The position numbers and the translations under genes were made by a program. From an uncultured Sulfitobacter sp. (GTDB taxonomy: Bacteria; Pseudomonadota; Alphaproteobacteria; Rhodobacterales; Rhodobacteraceae): DNA of 64,000 nucleotides. Below the pieces are notes generated by a model. That model saw only the letters and a list, made by a program, of their open reading frames with translations, was not told where the DNA came from and searched no databases. Every line of letters begins with the position of its first letter. Position 1 is the first letter of the stretch. Below, piece by piece: positions 43,225-51,355 of this stretch. Location of the stretch: positions 1 to 64,000 of the forward strand of contig CANMZB010000018.1 of assembly GCA_947502265.1 (NCBI GenBank), written 5' to 3'.

Positions 43225-44169
43225 ATGGCACGCAAAGGTATTTTAGGCGCAGATATGCCCGCCAAAACAGAGCGGCGGCGTCCGGTTGACCCGCCCCAAG
43301 CGCGCGGCGCAGTCGGCGCGCTACAATCCTCGCTGACCAAGCTACAAGAAAACGCGGTACAGGATATCGACGCCGGCCTGATCGACGACGCCGGTATCGA
43401 AGACCGGCTTGGCATCGACAGCGCCGCCCAAACACAGCTGCGCGACAGCCTTGCCGCCTATGGCCAACAGGTGCCGGTTTTGCTGCGCCCGCATACGGAC
43501 AAGCCGGGGCGCTATCAGATCGCCTATGGCCGCCGCCGCCTCAAGGCGCTGCGTGACCTGAACCTGCCGGTCAAGGCGATGATCCGGCAGTTGGACGATC
43601 ACGCGCTGGTCATGGCGCAGGGGCAGGAAAACACCGCCCGCCAGGATCTCAGCTTTATCGAAAAGGCCTCCTTTGCCGCCCAGCTTGCGGCGCAGGACTA
43701 TGACCGCCAGACAATCGCCGCGGCCCTGTCGATTGATCTGCCGATGCTGTCGCGGATGCTCAAGGTCGGCACCGCCTTCCCCCTGCCCTTTCTGCGCCAG
43801 ATCGGCAGCGCCCCCGGTATCGGGCGGGATCGCTGGATGGCGCTGGCCCGCGCGCTGGCCGAAAACAACAGCACCCGCCAGGCAAACACACTGATGAACA
43901 CGCCACAGTTCGCACAGCTGGACTCAGACGCGCGCTTTGAAGCGGTGTTCAAACGCGCCGCCAAATCCCCCAAAACCCCGCCCAAGCCGCGCACCCTGCG
44001 CGACACCACAGGCCGGGCGTTGGGCGACATCAAAACAACATCCAAAGGCGTCACTCTCACCATCGCGTCCAAAGGCGCACAGGGGTTTGACGCATGGATA
44101 GACAGCAACGCGCAAGCGCTGCTCCAAGACCTTCACGACCGCTGGCAACAAGACCGGTCGGAAGACTGA
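43225..44169 (+). CDS. repB: Plasmid partition protein RepB (ParB-like) of repABC
   Basis: 314 aa DNA-binding CTPase-type partition protein. ParB/Srx-like domain about 55-150 (RDSLAAYGQQVPVLLRPHTDKPGRYQIAYGRRRLKALRDL, with QGQENTARQDLSFIEKASFAAQLA), then a helix-turn-helix (LAAQDYDRQTIAAALSIDLPMLSRMLKVG). Should bind parS palindromes near the locus; I could not place one with confidence. Second gene of repABC, followed by the antisense-RNA region and repC. Confidence 0.94.
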   Translation: MARKGILGADMPAKTERRRPVDPPQARGAVGALQSSLTKLQENAVQDIDAGLIDDAGIEDRLGIDSAAQTQLRDSLAAYGQQVPVLLRPHTDKPGRYQIAYGRRRLKALRDLNLPVKAMIRQLDDHALVMAQGQENTARQDLSFIEKASFAAQLAAQDYDRQTIAAALSIDLPMLSRMLKVGTAFPLPFLRQIGSAPGIGRDRWMALARALAENNSTRQANTLMNTPQFAQLDSDARFEAVFKRAAKSPKTPPKPRTLRDTTGRALGDIKTTSKGVTLTIASKGAQGFDAWIDSNAQALLQDLHDRWQQDRSED

Positions 44170-44209
44170 GGCCGTAGCAACAACAAGAAAGGCACGAACC
44201 CTTAAAGAC

Positions 44210-44262
44210 AAAAAAGAAAAGCCCCCCAGGATTGCTCCCGGAAGGCCCGTCTCGATCTTTGC
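44210..44262 (-). ncRNA. Counter-transcribed antisense RNA (inc/ctRNA) between repB and repC
   Basis: All known repABC plasmids carry a short antisense RNA here that limits RepC synthesis. On the minus strand I see TTGACA (44297-44292), a 17-base spacer, a weak -10 TATCTC (44274-44269), then a terminator-like hairpin GCCTTCC...GGGGGGC (44246-44221, with G-T pairs) followed by TTTTCTTTTT (44220-44211). Predicted RNA about 50 bases. The -10 is poor, so exact ends are uncertain. Confidence 0.65.
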
Positions 44263-44347
44263 ACATCTGAGATAGCCGCCGCCGGAAACTCTGTCAACTC
44301 TGCACACCGTGCAGGGCGGGGATACCTTTGTCTTTCGTGAAGATGTG

Positions 44348-45445
44348 ATGAAACAGAACCACCAAACATCGTTTGGGCGGCAGATCTCTGCTGTCCCTAT
44401 CAATCCGCGCGCCCCGCGTGATGATGCGGGCCTTGTGGACAAATGGACCCTGCTCACCGCGCTGACCGAAGCCGCCGGTGATTTCGACCTTAACCACCGC
44501 ACCCTGTCCGTACTGCGCGCCCTGATCAGCTTTCACCCCGACCGGATGATCGCCCCGCGCCCGCAAAGCTGCATCGTGTTTCCCGCCAATCGCACCCTGT
44601 CTGCGCGCCTCGGCGGGATGCCCGAAAGCACCCTGCGCCGCCATCTGGCCGCTTTGGTTGCCGCCGGAATTGTCAGCCGCCATGACAGCGCCAACCGCAA
44701 GCGCTTTGCGCGCGGACGTGCCGGTGACGGGCGCGTGGCCTTCGGGTTTGATCTATCCGCGCTGGCCCGCATGGCCCCGCGCATCGCCGCCCACGCCGAG
44801 GCCGCCCAACGCCGCCGCGCACATCTGCAAACCCTGCGCGCCGAACTGGCCGCCCTGCGCCAACAGATGCTCGACCAACACGGGCCAAACGATCACACCG
44901 CCCACACCTACAAATTGCTGCGCCGCAAACCCGACGCCAACGCGCTCGGCGCCGCAATTACACTGCTCACCAACCTGCTCCACACACCAAAATCAAGCGC
45001 CACAGACACCCGGAATGAGCGGCACATACAGGCAGAATCTAAAATATTCACTGAAGAGCAAACCACCACCCAAAAAGACACCCCGTCCTTTGATGTCATC
45101 GTATCGCAGTGCACAGAATACCAAAGCTACTTTCCCGATCCCGCCCGCAACTGGCAAGATTTATCGCGCGTTGCCTACGCAATGGCCCCGATGATGGGGA
45201 TCGAGCAACCGGTTTACGCGCAGGCCATTCAGACGATGGGCGCAAAGCGGGCAATCATTGCGGTACTCTGCACCTTGCAAAGCCTTGAGCGCATCAAAAA
45301 TCCGGGCGGATACTTCAGGCGACTGATCCAGCAAGAGGCCGAAGGACGGCTCGACATGGGGTTTCTGTTAAGATCCACAAAACCGAAACACACCGCAGCA
45401 TTGTCAGCTGACAATGTGCAATATCATTGTAAATCAAGTCGTTAA
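44348..45445 (+). CDS. repC: Replication initiator RepC of repABC
   Basis: 365 aa from ATG 44348. RepC N-terminal winged-helix region (TSFGRQISAVPINPRAP; KWTLLTALTEAAGDFDLNHRTLSVLRALISFHP; IVFPANRTLSARLGGMPESTLRRHLAALVAAGIVSRHDSANRKRFA), a charged coiled-coil-like middle (RRAHLQTLRAELAALRQQM), an AT-richer stretch where the origin of repABC plasmids normally lies, and a C-terminal helical domain. Its TAA stop overlaps the TAA of the convergent Rep_3 gene (45442-45445). An in-frame GTG at 44309 would extend into the antisense-RNA leader. Confidence 0.93.
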   Translation: MKQNHQTSFGRQISAVPINPRAPRDDAGLVDKWTLLTALTEAAGDFDLNHRTLSVLRALISFHPDRMIAPRPQSCIVFPANRTLSARLGGMPESTLRRHLAALVAAGIVSRHDSANRKRFARGRAGDGRVAFGFDLSALARMAPRIAAHAEAAQRRRAHLQTLRAELAALRQQMLDQHGPNDHTAHTYKLLRRKPDANALGAAITLLTNLLHTPKSSATDTRNERHIQAESKIFTEEQTTTQKDTPSFDVIVSQCTEYQSYFPDPARNWQDLSRVAYAMAPMMGIEQPVYAQAIQTMGAKRAIIAVLCTLQSLERIKNPGGYFRRLIQQEAEGRLDMGFLLRSTKPKHTAALSADNVQYHCKSSR

Positions 45446-46641
45446 GGTGTCCCACCCGTCTCCCCGTCAAATGCCTCCGGCGTCATTTCCCGCCAGAAAC
45501 CCTGTATCGCGGCGAAATTCAACGCCGACATCCATCCGTGTTTTTCAAAATCGGCACGGGCCGATGCGCTTTCGATTGTCGACGCAAAAAGGCGGCGATC
45601 GGCATCGCGCTGGGTCGGAGTGCGCGCGGCGGCAACATCACGCACCCGCGCCAGCGCCTGCGCGCGCGCCGTTGTCGGCTGTGCATCCAGAGTCCCCGCC
45701 GCTTCACCGAAATTATCGCGCAGCGCTGCACTCAGATAGCCCACCGGATTCTGCACACCCGCCTTGCCAGAAACAAACGCCAGCTTTGCGGCCAGCGTCG
45801 TTTCGCCGTGGTGCGCGATCCATTGCCGCGCCAGACGGTCGCTCACCCCCAGCGCCTGCAAGCGCTCGTAAATATCCGATTTGCGCACCCCCGCCCCGTC
45901 ATCCAGATCAAGGATCGCAAGCTGCGGGTTTTCCTTGATCAGAAACCGTATTTCGGAAACCGCCCTGCCCCGCTTGCGAATTTCCGGCGTGAGCAAAATA
46001 TTGGAGGTCTTGTTCACCTCCGCGACCGCCGGTTTGATGATCTTGGCATTCAGATGTTTGTAAATCCCGTAATAGGCACTGTCTTCGATGCCCATCAATC
46101 TGCGAAAAAGGTCCAGCGGCCACCAGCCCGTGCTGCCTGTGCGCACAAAGCGATAACAGTTTTCATAAAGCGCCAGCGCGTGACCGCTGGTAAAGCGGCG
46201 CTGGATGTTCAGATTGATCAGCGCAAACACCTTGGGATCGTCCAGCTTTGCCGCCAGTGCGGGTGAATACGCGTATTCACACACCCCGCCTTTCAGCCGC
46301 GCATAGCTCAAAAGGCTCGACACGCCCCATTCCTGCTGTCCTTGATCATCCAGCATGTCCCACTCGGCAACAGTTTCTGCAAGGCCCCTTAGCGACGCTT
46401 TGAGCGTGTCCATGTCGTTCGAGTTATAGCCGATCATCATGCACAATGTGCGCGCGTCAATCATATGCACCTGTTGGCGCGTCAGCGAGTCATACGCATT
46501 CAGCAACAAAACATTACTAAGCTTGCGCTGAAGCAGTGTCAGCTTGCCGGAAACATGAATCGCCGCAACGTGTTTCTTCACCGACCCGCGGCGCAACGAG
46601 CCGGTCAGGTTGGTCTTGGGAATGTCCTCATGTCTGTTCAC
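45442..46641 (-). CDS. Second replication initiator, Rep_3/RepB-type
   Basis: 399 aa. The N-terminal half has the twin winged-helix pattern of Rep_3 initiators (SGKLTLLQRKLSNVLLLNAYDSL; SNDMDTLKASLRGLAETVAEWDML; YSPALAAKLDDPKVFALINLNIQRRFTSGHALALYENCYRFV; TGWWPLDLFRRLMGIEDSAYYGIYKHLNAKIIKPAVAEVN), the C-terminal half being a longer alphaproteobacterial extension. Such proteins bind iterons; a 515-base gap with degenerate direct repeats lies just upstream. It faces a second parAB across that gap, the layout of roseobacter RepB-type plasmids. Subfamily naming is by eye. Confidence 0.8.
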   Translation of the reverse strand: MNRHEDIPKTNLTGSLRRGSVKKHVAAIHVSGKLTLLQRKLSNVLLLNAYDSLTRQQVHMIDARTLCMMIGYNSNDMDTLKASLRGLAETVAEWDMLDDQGQQEWGVSSLLSYARLKGGVCEYAYSPALAAKLDDPKVFALINLNIQRRFTSGHALALYENCYRFVRTGSTGWWPLDLFRRLMGIEDSAYYGIYKHLNAKIIKPAVAEVNKTSNILLTPEIRKRGRAVSEIRFLIKENPQLAILDLDDGAGVRKSDIYERLQALGVSDRLARQWIAHHGETTLAAKLAFVSGKAGVQNPVGYLSAALRDNFGEAAGTLDAQPTTARAQALARVRDVAAARTPTQRDADRRLFASTIESASARADFEKHGWMSALNFAAIQGFWREMTPEAFDGETGGTP

Positions 46642-46701
46642 GGCCCGCCTCCGGCTGGCGGGATTTTCCCCCGCTCTGACTTGTGGCGCTTATTTTGGAC
46701 C

Positions 46702-46940
46702 AACAGGAACCCCGTTGCAAGACAAACCCGGACACCTTTCAACCCGCCCAAGCGGTGTCCGCAGGACGGGGTAAAGGGACCCGTTTGCAGGACCAGGCAT
46801 TCCCGCGTTCCCGTTCAGCCCTCCAAAACAGACCCTGTTCAAGCCTTTCCCGCAAGAAGCCCCCCTTCCCCCCGCGAATCGGGCCCCTTCATCCCGCAAC
46901 CGGGCACCCAAAAACCTGTAAACAGGCACCATCCGTCCTG
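46702..46940. repeat. Degenerate iteron-like direct repeats (putative second origin)
   Basis: Copies of a loose AAC(A/C)GGxACCC motif recur at about 46702, 46725, 46772, 46827, 46877, 46898 and 46921; several neighbours are spaced 21-25 bases. The best match is AACAGGAACCCCGTTGCA at 46702 against TAAAGGGACCCGTTTGCA at 46772. They lie directly upstream of the Rep_3 gene, where iterons are expected. Divergent copies make the count uncertain. Confidence 0.5.
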
Positions 46941-46945
46941 TATTC

Positions 46946-47021
46946 GGTGACCTAAAGTCACCTAGTTCATTGTTTTATAACCGTTTTTACGAGATAAAGT
47001 CTTTAAAGATACCTAAAGACT
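46946..47021. promoter_or_regulatory. AT-rich zone with two inverted repeats before the second parA
   Basis: GGTGAC / GTCACC around CTAAA (46946-46962) and AGTCTTTA / TAAAGACT around an 8-base centre (46998-47021). The stretch 46960-47020 is markedly AT-rich in this GC-rich window. Candidates: origin unwinding region, ParA operator or parS site. From 47022 to the ATG at 47157 nothing further was recognised. Confidence 0.5.
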
Positions 47022-47156
47022 CTACAGCTTTGTGATGTCCATTTTGATCGTAAATTCCAGAAATCTACAGAAACAGGCAAAGACATTCCCTAACAGCACC
47101 GCATGTGCGATAAAACAGCGAACGCGCCCGAATTTCGCGCACATCTGCGAGGAACC

Positions 47157-48554
47157 ATGTCTCCAAATAGCAAAGCACCCACCCCGCCCTATTTCAACAT
47201 CGACCCGGAAAAAGCGGCGGCACGCCTGTCCGATCCTATCGACACCGCCCGATTCGCAAAAGCAGCGGCATTCGCGACGCGCGGCAGGGACGATCTGGCA
47301 CGGCGCGGCTATGCACCCGACGGGAAAAAACGCTTGCGCAGCTTTTCCACATGGGAGGTCTGCCGCTATCTTCTCGACGTGGCGCCGGCGCATTTGCGGC
47401 GGGTCTTAAAAGCGAACCCCGACCTGCCCCAGGGTGCTGGCGAAGCAGGATCGCGGTGGTTCACCCTCGAGGAAGTGTTGCGATTGCGTGAACATTTCGC
47501 GACGGAGGGCGCTTCGAACCGGCAATACAAATCATGGCGCCCCGAAGGTTTGCCCGCAAAAATAATTTCCGTCGCCAACTTCAAAGGGGGTGTCGGCAAA
47601 ACGTCGACTTGCGCGCATCTTGCCATGTCGGCGGCTCTCGACGGGTACCGCGTGTTGGTGATTGATCTCGACAGTCAGGGATCATTGACGTCGATCATGG
47701 GGGGCGAGGTCAAGGACGAATGGTCGACCGCCTTCCCGCTTCTGGCCAAAGATTTTGCGCGCCACATGCAGGGTGAAAACACCGTCAGAAAAGCGCGGGG
47801 TCAGCCGGAATTACCCTTTGACGAAACCCTGACCGAAAGTCTGACGGTTTCGCCGCGAAACCTGATCCAGTCGACGCACTGGCCCAACATTGATCTGATC
47901 GGTGCCCAGCTTAACTTGTATTGGGCGGAATTTCAGGTGCCGGTCTGGCGCATGCAGGTGCGAAACTGGCCGTTGTGGGATGCGCTTACGAATGCGTTAT
48001 CGTCCGAGGGGATTTTGGATGACTACGACATCATCTTGATCGATACGCCGCCCGCGCTGGGGTATCTGACAATTAACGCCTTGGCTGCGGCTGATATTCT
48101 GTTGGTGCCGCTTGGCGCGTCTTTTCTGGAGTTCGATTCCACGGGGCGGTTCTTTGACATGCTCTATTCGACTTTTGCCAGTATCGAAGAGGGCGAAAAT
48201 AAAATCCGGCGGCAGGACGGGCTGTCCGAGATGAAGTTCGAATGGGACGCGGTCAGGGCGTTGATTACCCGTTTCGATTCTGCGCAGCAGACGGATCTGG
48301 CGAATGTCATTCAGGCCTATTTCGGGGATTTCATGACAACCTACCGCCAGGAAGTTACGGCGATGGTCGGGCAGGCGGGCGAGCAGGTGAATGGCATTTA
48401 CGAAGCGGATTACCGCGAGTTCAACCGTGATACCTATGTCCGCGGGCGCGAGGCGTTTGACCGGACGTGGGCGGAGGTCAAGGAAGTGTTGCTGGGGACG
48501 TGGTGGCGCGATTTGCAGATGAAAAACGGGGAGGCAGAGAATGGCGAAGCGTAA
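47157..48554 (+). CDS. parA: Second plasmid partition ATPase (ParA/RepA-like)
   Basis: 465 aa, longer than the repABC RepA. N-terminal DNA-binding region (SFSTWEVCRYLLDVAPAHLRRVLKANPDLPQGAGEAGSRWFTLEEVLRLREHFA), deviant Walker A (ANFKGGVGKTSTCAHLAMSAAL), VLVIDLDSQGSLTSIMGGE and IILIDTPPALGYLTINALAAADILLVP. An insertion of about 50 residues follows the Walker A' block. Start at 47157 has GAGGA 4 bases upstream; an in-frame Met at 47103 lacks one. The 3' end overlaps parB by 14 bases. Confidence 0.92.
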   Translation: MSPNSKAPTPPYFNIDPEKAAARLSDPIDTARFAKAAAFATRGRDDLARRGYAPDGKKRLRSFSTWEVCRYLLDVAPAHLRRVLKANPDLPQGAGEAGSRWFTLEEVLRLREHFATEGASNRQYKSWRPEGLPAKIISVANFKGGVGKTSTCAHLAMSAALDGYRVLVIDLDSQGSLTSIMGGEVKDEWSTAFPLLAKDFARHMQGENTVRKARGQPELPFDETLTESLTVSPRNLIQSTHWPNIDLIGAQLNLYWAEFQVPVWRMQVRNWPLWDALTNALSSEGILDDYDIILIDTPPALGYLTINALAAADILLVPLGASFLEFDSTGRFFDMLYSTFASIEEGENKIRRQDGLSEMKFEWDAVRALITRFDSAQQTDLANVIQAYFGDFMTTYRQEVTAMVGQAGEQVNGIYEADYREFNRDTYVRGREAFDRTWAEVKEVLLGTWWRDLQMKNGEAENGEA

Positions 48555-49635
48555 AAAGCTGGAGGCACCTTCGGCAGAAGAGTTGAGCAAGTTCGAGCAG
48601 GAGTTTCGCCGCGAAACCACAACGAGAACGGCGCCGCCGATTGCGCAGATCGCGGCAGAAACCGCCGCCGCCTATGAGGCGGGGGATGCCGGTGCGCGCG
48701 CCGACCGGGCGCGCGATCAGGCGGATGCGGCCGATCTGCGCAAGGCGGATGCGGACGGTCGTTTGATCCGCGAGATTGCCATTCACGAGATCGAAGCCTT
48801 GTCGATGCAGCGCGACCGGACGGTGATCGACGAGGCGGCGCAGGCCGAGCTGGAACATTCGATTTCAAGCCACGGCATCCGGCTGCCGATCGAGGTGTAT
48901 GAACTGCCTGCGCCGCATAACGGGCGGCGGTACGGGCTGCTTTCGGGGTATCGCCGACTGCTGGCGCAGCAAAACCTGTATGCCCGCACACAGATGGATA
49001 ATTTCCTGACAATCCGCGCGTTGCTGCGCAACCCCGATGAAATGGGCGGCGCATTTGTGGCGATGGTTGAGGAAAACGAAATCCGGCAGGATCTGAGCCA
49101 TTATGAACGGGGGCGCATTGCGGCGATTGCAGCGCAGCAGGGCGCATTTCACAACACCGAAGAGGCCGTGAACGAGATGTTTGCTGCCGCGTCAAAGGCC
49201 AAGCGCAGCAAGATCAGATCGTTTGCGATGATCTTTGAGGAGCTGGGCGATTTACTGCAATTCCCTGAAAACATGCGCGAAAAAGACGGTTTGCGATTGG
49301 CGCAGGCGTTACGTGCAGGGGCGGAGGGGCGGTTGCGCGAGGTGCTGGAGACCGGGCAGGGCGTTGATGCGCAAAGCGAATGGGCGCTGCTTGAGGCGGT
49401 GCTGAAAGAGATCGGTGATGCGGGCAAAGATCCCTCGCGCGGGGGGCGGCCACGGGTGAACGTGCCAAAGGCCGGTTGGGCGGGTGCGGATACGTTGCAT
49501 ACCTCGACCGGGGTGACGATGCGGCGCGAATCGGATTCCAACGGTTATCTGATCCGGTTCACGGGAAAGGGGCTGAGCACGGACTTGATGGAAATGATCA
49601 TGCGCGACATTCAGGAGAAGCTGGAGGTAAAGTAA
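48541..49635 (+). CDS. parB: Second plasmid partition protein (ParB-like)
   Basis: 364 aa. ParB nuclease-like domain about 80-190 (REIAIHEIEALSMQRDRTVIDEAAQAELEHSISSHGIRLPIEVYELP; RYGLLSGYRRLLAQQ; MVEENEIRQDLSHYERGRIAAIAAQQGAF), helix-turn-helix region around NTEEAVNEMFAAASKAKRSKIRSF, and a C-terminal DNA-binding or dimerisation tail. Overlaps parA by 14 bases. Only weakly similar by eye to RepB of the neighbouring repABC, so the two partition systems look compatible. Confidence 0.9.
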   Translation: MAKRKKLEAPSAEELSKFEQEFRRETTTRTAPPIAQIAAETAAAYEAGDAGARADRARDQADAADLRKADADGRLIREIAIHEIEALSMQRDRTVIDEAAQAELEHSISSHGIRLPIEVYELPAPHNGRRYGLLSGYRRLLAQQNLYARTQMDNFLTIRALLRNPDEMGGAFVAMVEENEIRQDLSHYERGRIAAIAAQQGAFHNTEEAVNEMFAAASKAKRSKIRSFAMIFEELGDLLQFPENMREKDGLRLAQALRAGAEGRLREVLETGQGVDAQSEWALLEAVLKEIGDAGKDPSRGGRPRVNVPKAGWAGADTLHTSTGVTMRRESDSNGYLIRFTGKGLSTDLMEMIMRDIQEKLEVK

Positions 49636-49717
49636 TCGGGCCACTGTGCGCTCTTGAGTTTTGCGCAACAACGGGCAACTCTGCGGGAGCGCATTCCGGC
49701 GCATAGCGAGGCCATTC

Positions 49718-51355
49718 GTGACAGACCGACAATCCCCTTTGTTGCTGTTTCAGAACCGGACGTTCCGATCCTTGTGGATCGCCGCGCTGGCGTCGAATTT
49801 TGGCGGGCTGGTGCAGGCTGTGGGGGCCGCGTGGCTGATGACGGCGTTGTCGGATTCACAAAGCATGGTAGCGCTGGTGCAGGGGTCTGTTGCGCTGCCG
49901 ATCATGGTGTTTTCGCTGTTGGCGGGGGTGTTCGCTGACAACTTTGACCGCCGCCGCGTGATGCTGATTGCGCAGACCTTCATGTTTGCGGTGTCGATTG
50001 TTTTGACGGTGTTGGCGTTCAAGGGGTTGTTGACGCCTTGGTCACTGCTGGCGTTTACCTTTATGATCGGGTGCGGCACGGCGCTGCACAACCCGTCGTG
50101 GCAGGCAACGATGGGCGATATTGTCTCGCGCGAGGAGTTGCCGACGGCGGTGTCGCTGAACAGCATGGGGTTTAACCTGATGCGCAGTGTCGGGCCTGCG
50201 ATTGGCGGCGCGATTGTGGCGGTTGCGGGGGCGGCGGCGGCGTTTGCGGTCAATGCGCTGAGCTATGTGGCGATCATTCTGGCGTTGCTGCGATGGGAAT
50301 CGCCGCCGCGCGATACACATTTGCCGCGCGAACCGATGGGCAGCGCGTTTTCCGCCGGTCTGCGCTATGTCGCGATGTCGCCCAATCTGTTGCGGGTGAT
50401 CCTGCGGGGGTTCTGGTTTGGCCTTGCAGGCGTTGCGCTATTGGCGCTGTTGCCGGTGGTGGTGCGCGAGACGCTGGAAGGGACGGCGTTTGTTTACGGG
50501 CTGATGCTGGGGTGTTTTGGACTGGGGGCGGTTGGCGGTGCCTTTGCCAACGCGGGTTTGCGCGAACGGTTCAAGAACGAAATCATCGCGCGCGGTGCGT
50601 TTTGCGGATTCGGGTTAAGCTGTGCGGTGCTGGGGGTCAGTGTCTATCCGGTGCTGAGCGGTGCGGCGCTGGCGCTGGCGGGGGCGTGTTGGGTTCTGGC
50701 GCTGTCGATGTTCAACGTCACGGTGCAGTTGTCGACGCCGCGTTGGGTGGTCGGGCGCGCGCTGGCGCTGTACCAAACCGGCACCTTTGGCGGGATGGCT
50801 GCGGGCAGCTGGATCTGGGGCGCGATGGCAGAGCAGGTCACCTCGGGTCCGACGCTTTTGGTGGCGGCGGGGGTGCTTTTGGGGGGGGCGTTGATCGGGC
50901 GGGTTTTGCCGCTGCCCGAGTTTCACGGGCTGAACCTTGATCCGCTTAACCGGTTCAAGGAGCCGGCGTTGCAGCTTGTTCTGAATTATCGCAGCGGGCC
51001 GGTGATGGTTATGGTTGATTACGAGATTGCGCAGGAGGATGTGCAGGAGTTTCTGACCGCGATGAGCCAGCGCCGCCGGATGCGTATTCGGGACGGGGCG
51101 CAGCAATGGGCGCTGTTGCGTGATTTGCAAAATCCGGCGCATTGGAGCGAAAGTTATCATGTGCCGACGTGGGGCGAATATGTGCGCCACAACGAGCGGC
51201 GCACGCAATCGGACGGGGCCCTGTCGGACCGGTTGAAGGCGTTACACCGCGGGGCAGGGGGGCCGGTGGTTCACCGGATGATCGAACGCCAGACGGTGCC
51301 GCTGCATGATGATCTGGCGCTTAAGCAGGCGGTGGTTGATTCGGGGGAAGGGTGA
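49718..51355 (+). CDS. MFS transporter, EntS/MFS_3 family
   Basis: 545 aa from GTG 49718. About twelve hydrophobic helices up to residue 400 (FRSLWIAALASNFGGLVQAVGAAWLM; GTALHNPSWQATMGDIVSREELPTAVSLNSMGFNLMRSVGPAIGGAIVA), then a soluble C-terminal domain of about 130 residues (MVMVDYEIAQEDVQEFLTAMSQRRRMRIRDGAQQWALLRDLQNPAHWSESYHVPTWGEYVRHNERRT) typical of the MFS_3 branch. Likely an exporter of siderophore-like or toxic small molecules. GTG chosen for the AGCGAGG site upstream and normal N-terminus; TTG at 49661 is the alternative. Overlaps the convergent P1 peptidase gene by 35 bases. Confidence 0.85.
   Translation: MTDRQSPLLLFQNRTFRSLWIAALASNFGGLVQAVGAAWLMTALSDSQSMVALVQGSVALPIMVFSLLAGVFADNFDRRRVMLIAQTFMFAVSIVLTVLAFKGLLTPWSLLAFTFMIGCGTALHNPSWQATMGDIVSREELPTAVSLNSMGFNLMRSVGPAIGGAIVAVAGAAAAFAVNALSYVAIILALLRWESPPRDTHLPREPMGSAFSAGLRYVAMSPNLLRVILRGFWFGLAGVALLALLPVVVRETLEGTAFVYGLMLGCFGLGAVGGAFANAGLRERFKNEIIARGAFCGFGLSCAVLGVSVYPVLSGAALALAGACWVLALSMFNVTVQLSTPRWVVGRALALYQTGTFGGMAAGSWIWGAMAEQVTSGPTLLVAAGVLLGGALIGRVLPLPEFHGLNLDPLNRFKEPALQLVLNYRSGPVMVMVDYEIAQEDVQEFLTAMSQRRRMRIRDGAQQWALLRDLQNPAHWSESYHVPTWGEYVRHNERRTQSDGALSDRLKALHRGAGGPVVHRMIERQTVPLHDDLALKQAVVDSGEG

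Noticed and set aside
42040..49635. Mobile element boundary or transposase near the replication modules
   Set aside because: No transposase, integrase, terminal inverted repeats or target duplications could be seen.
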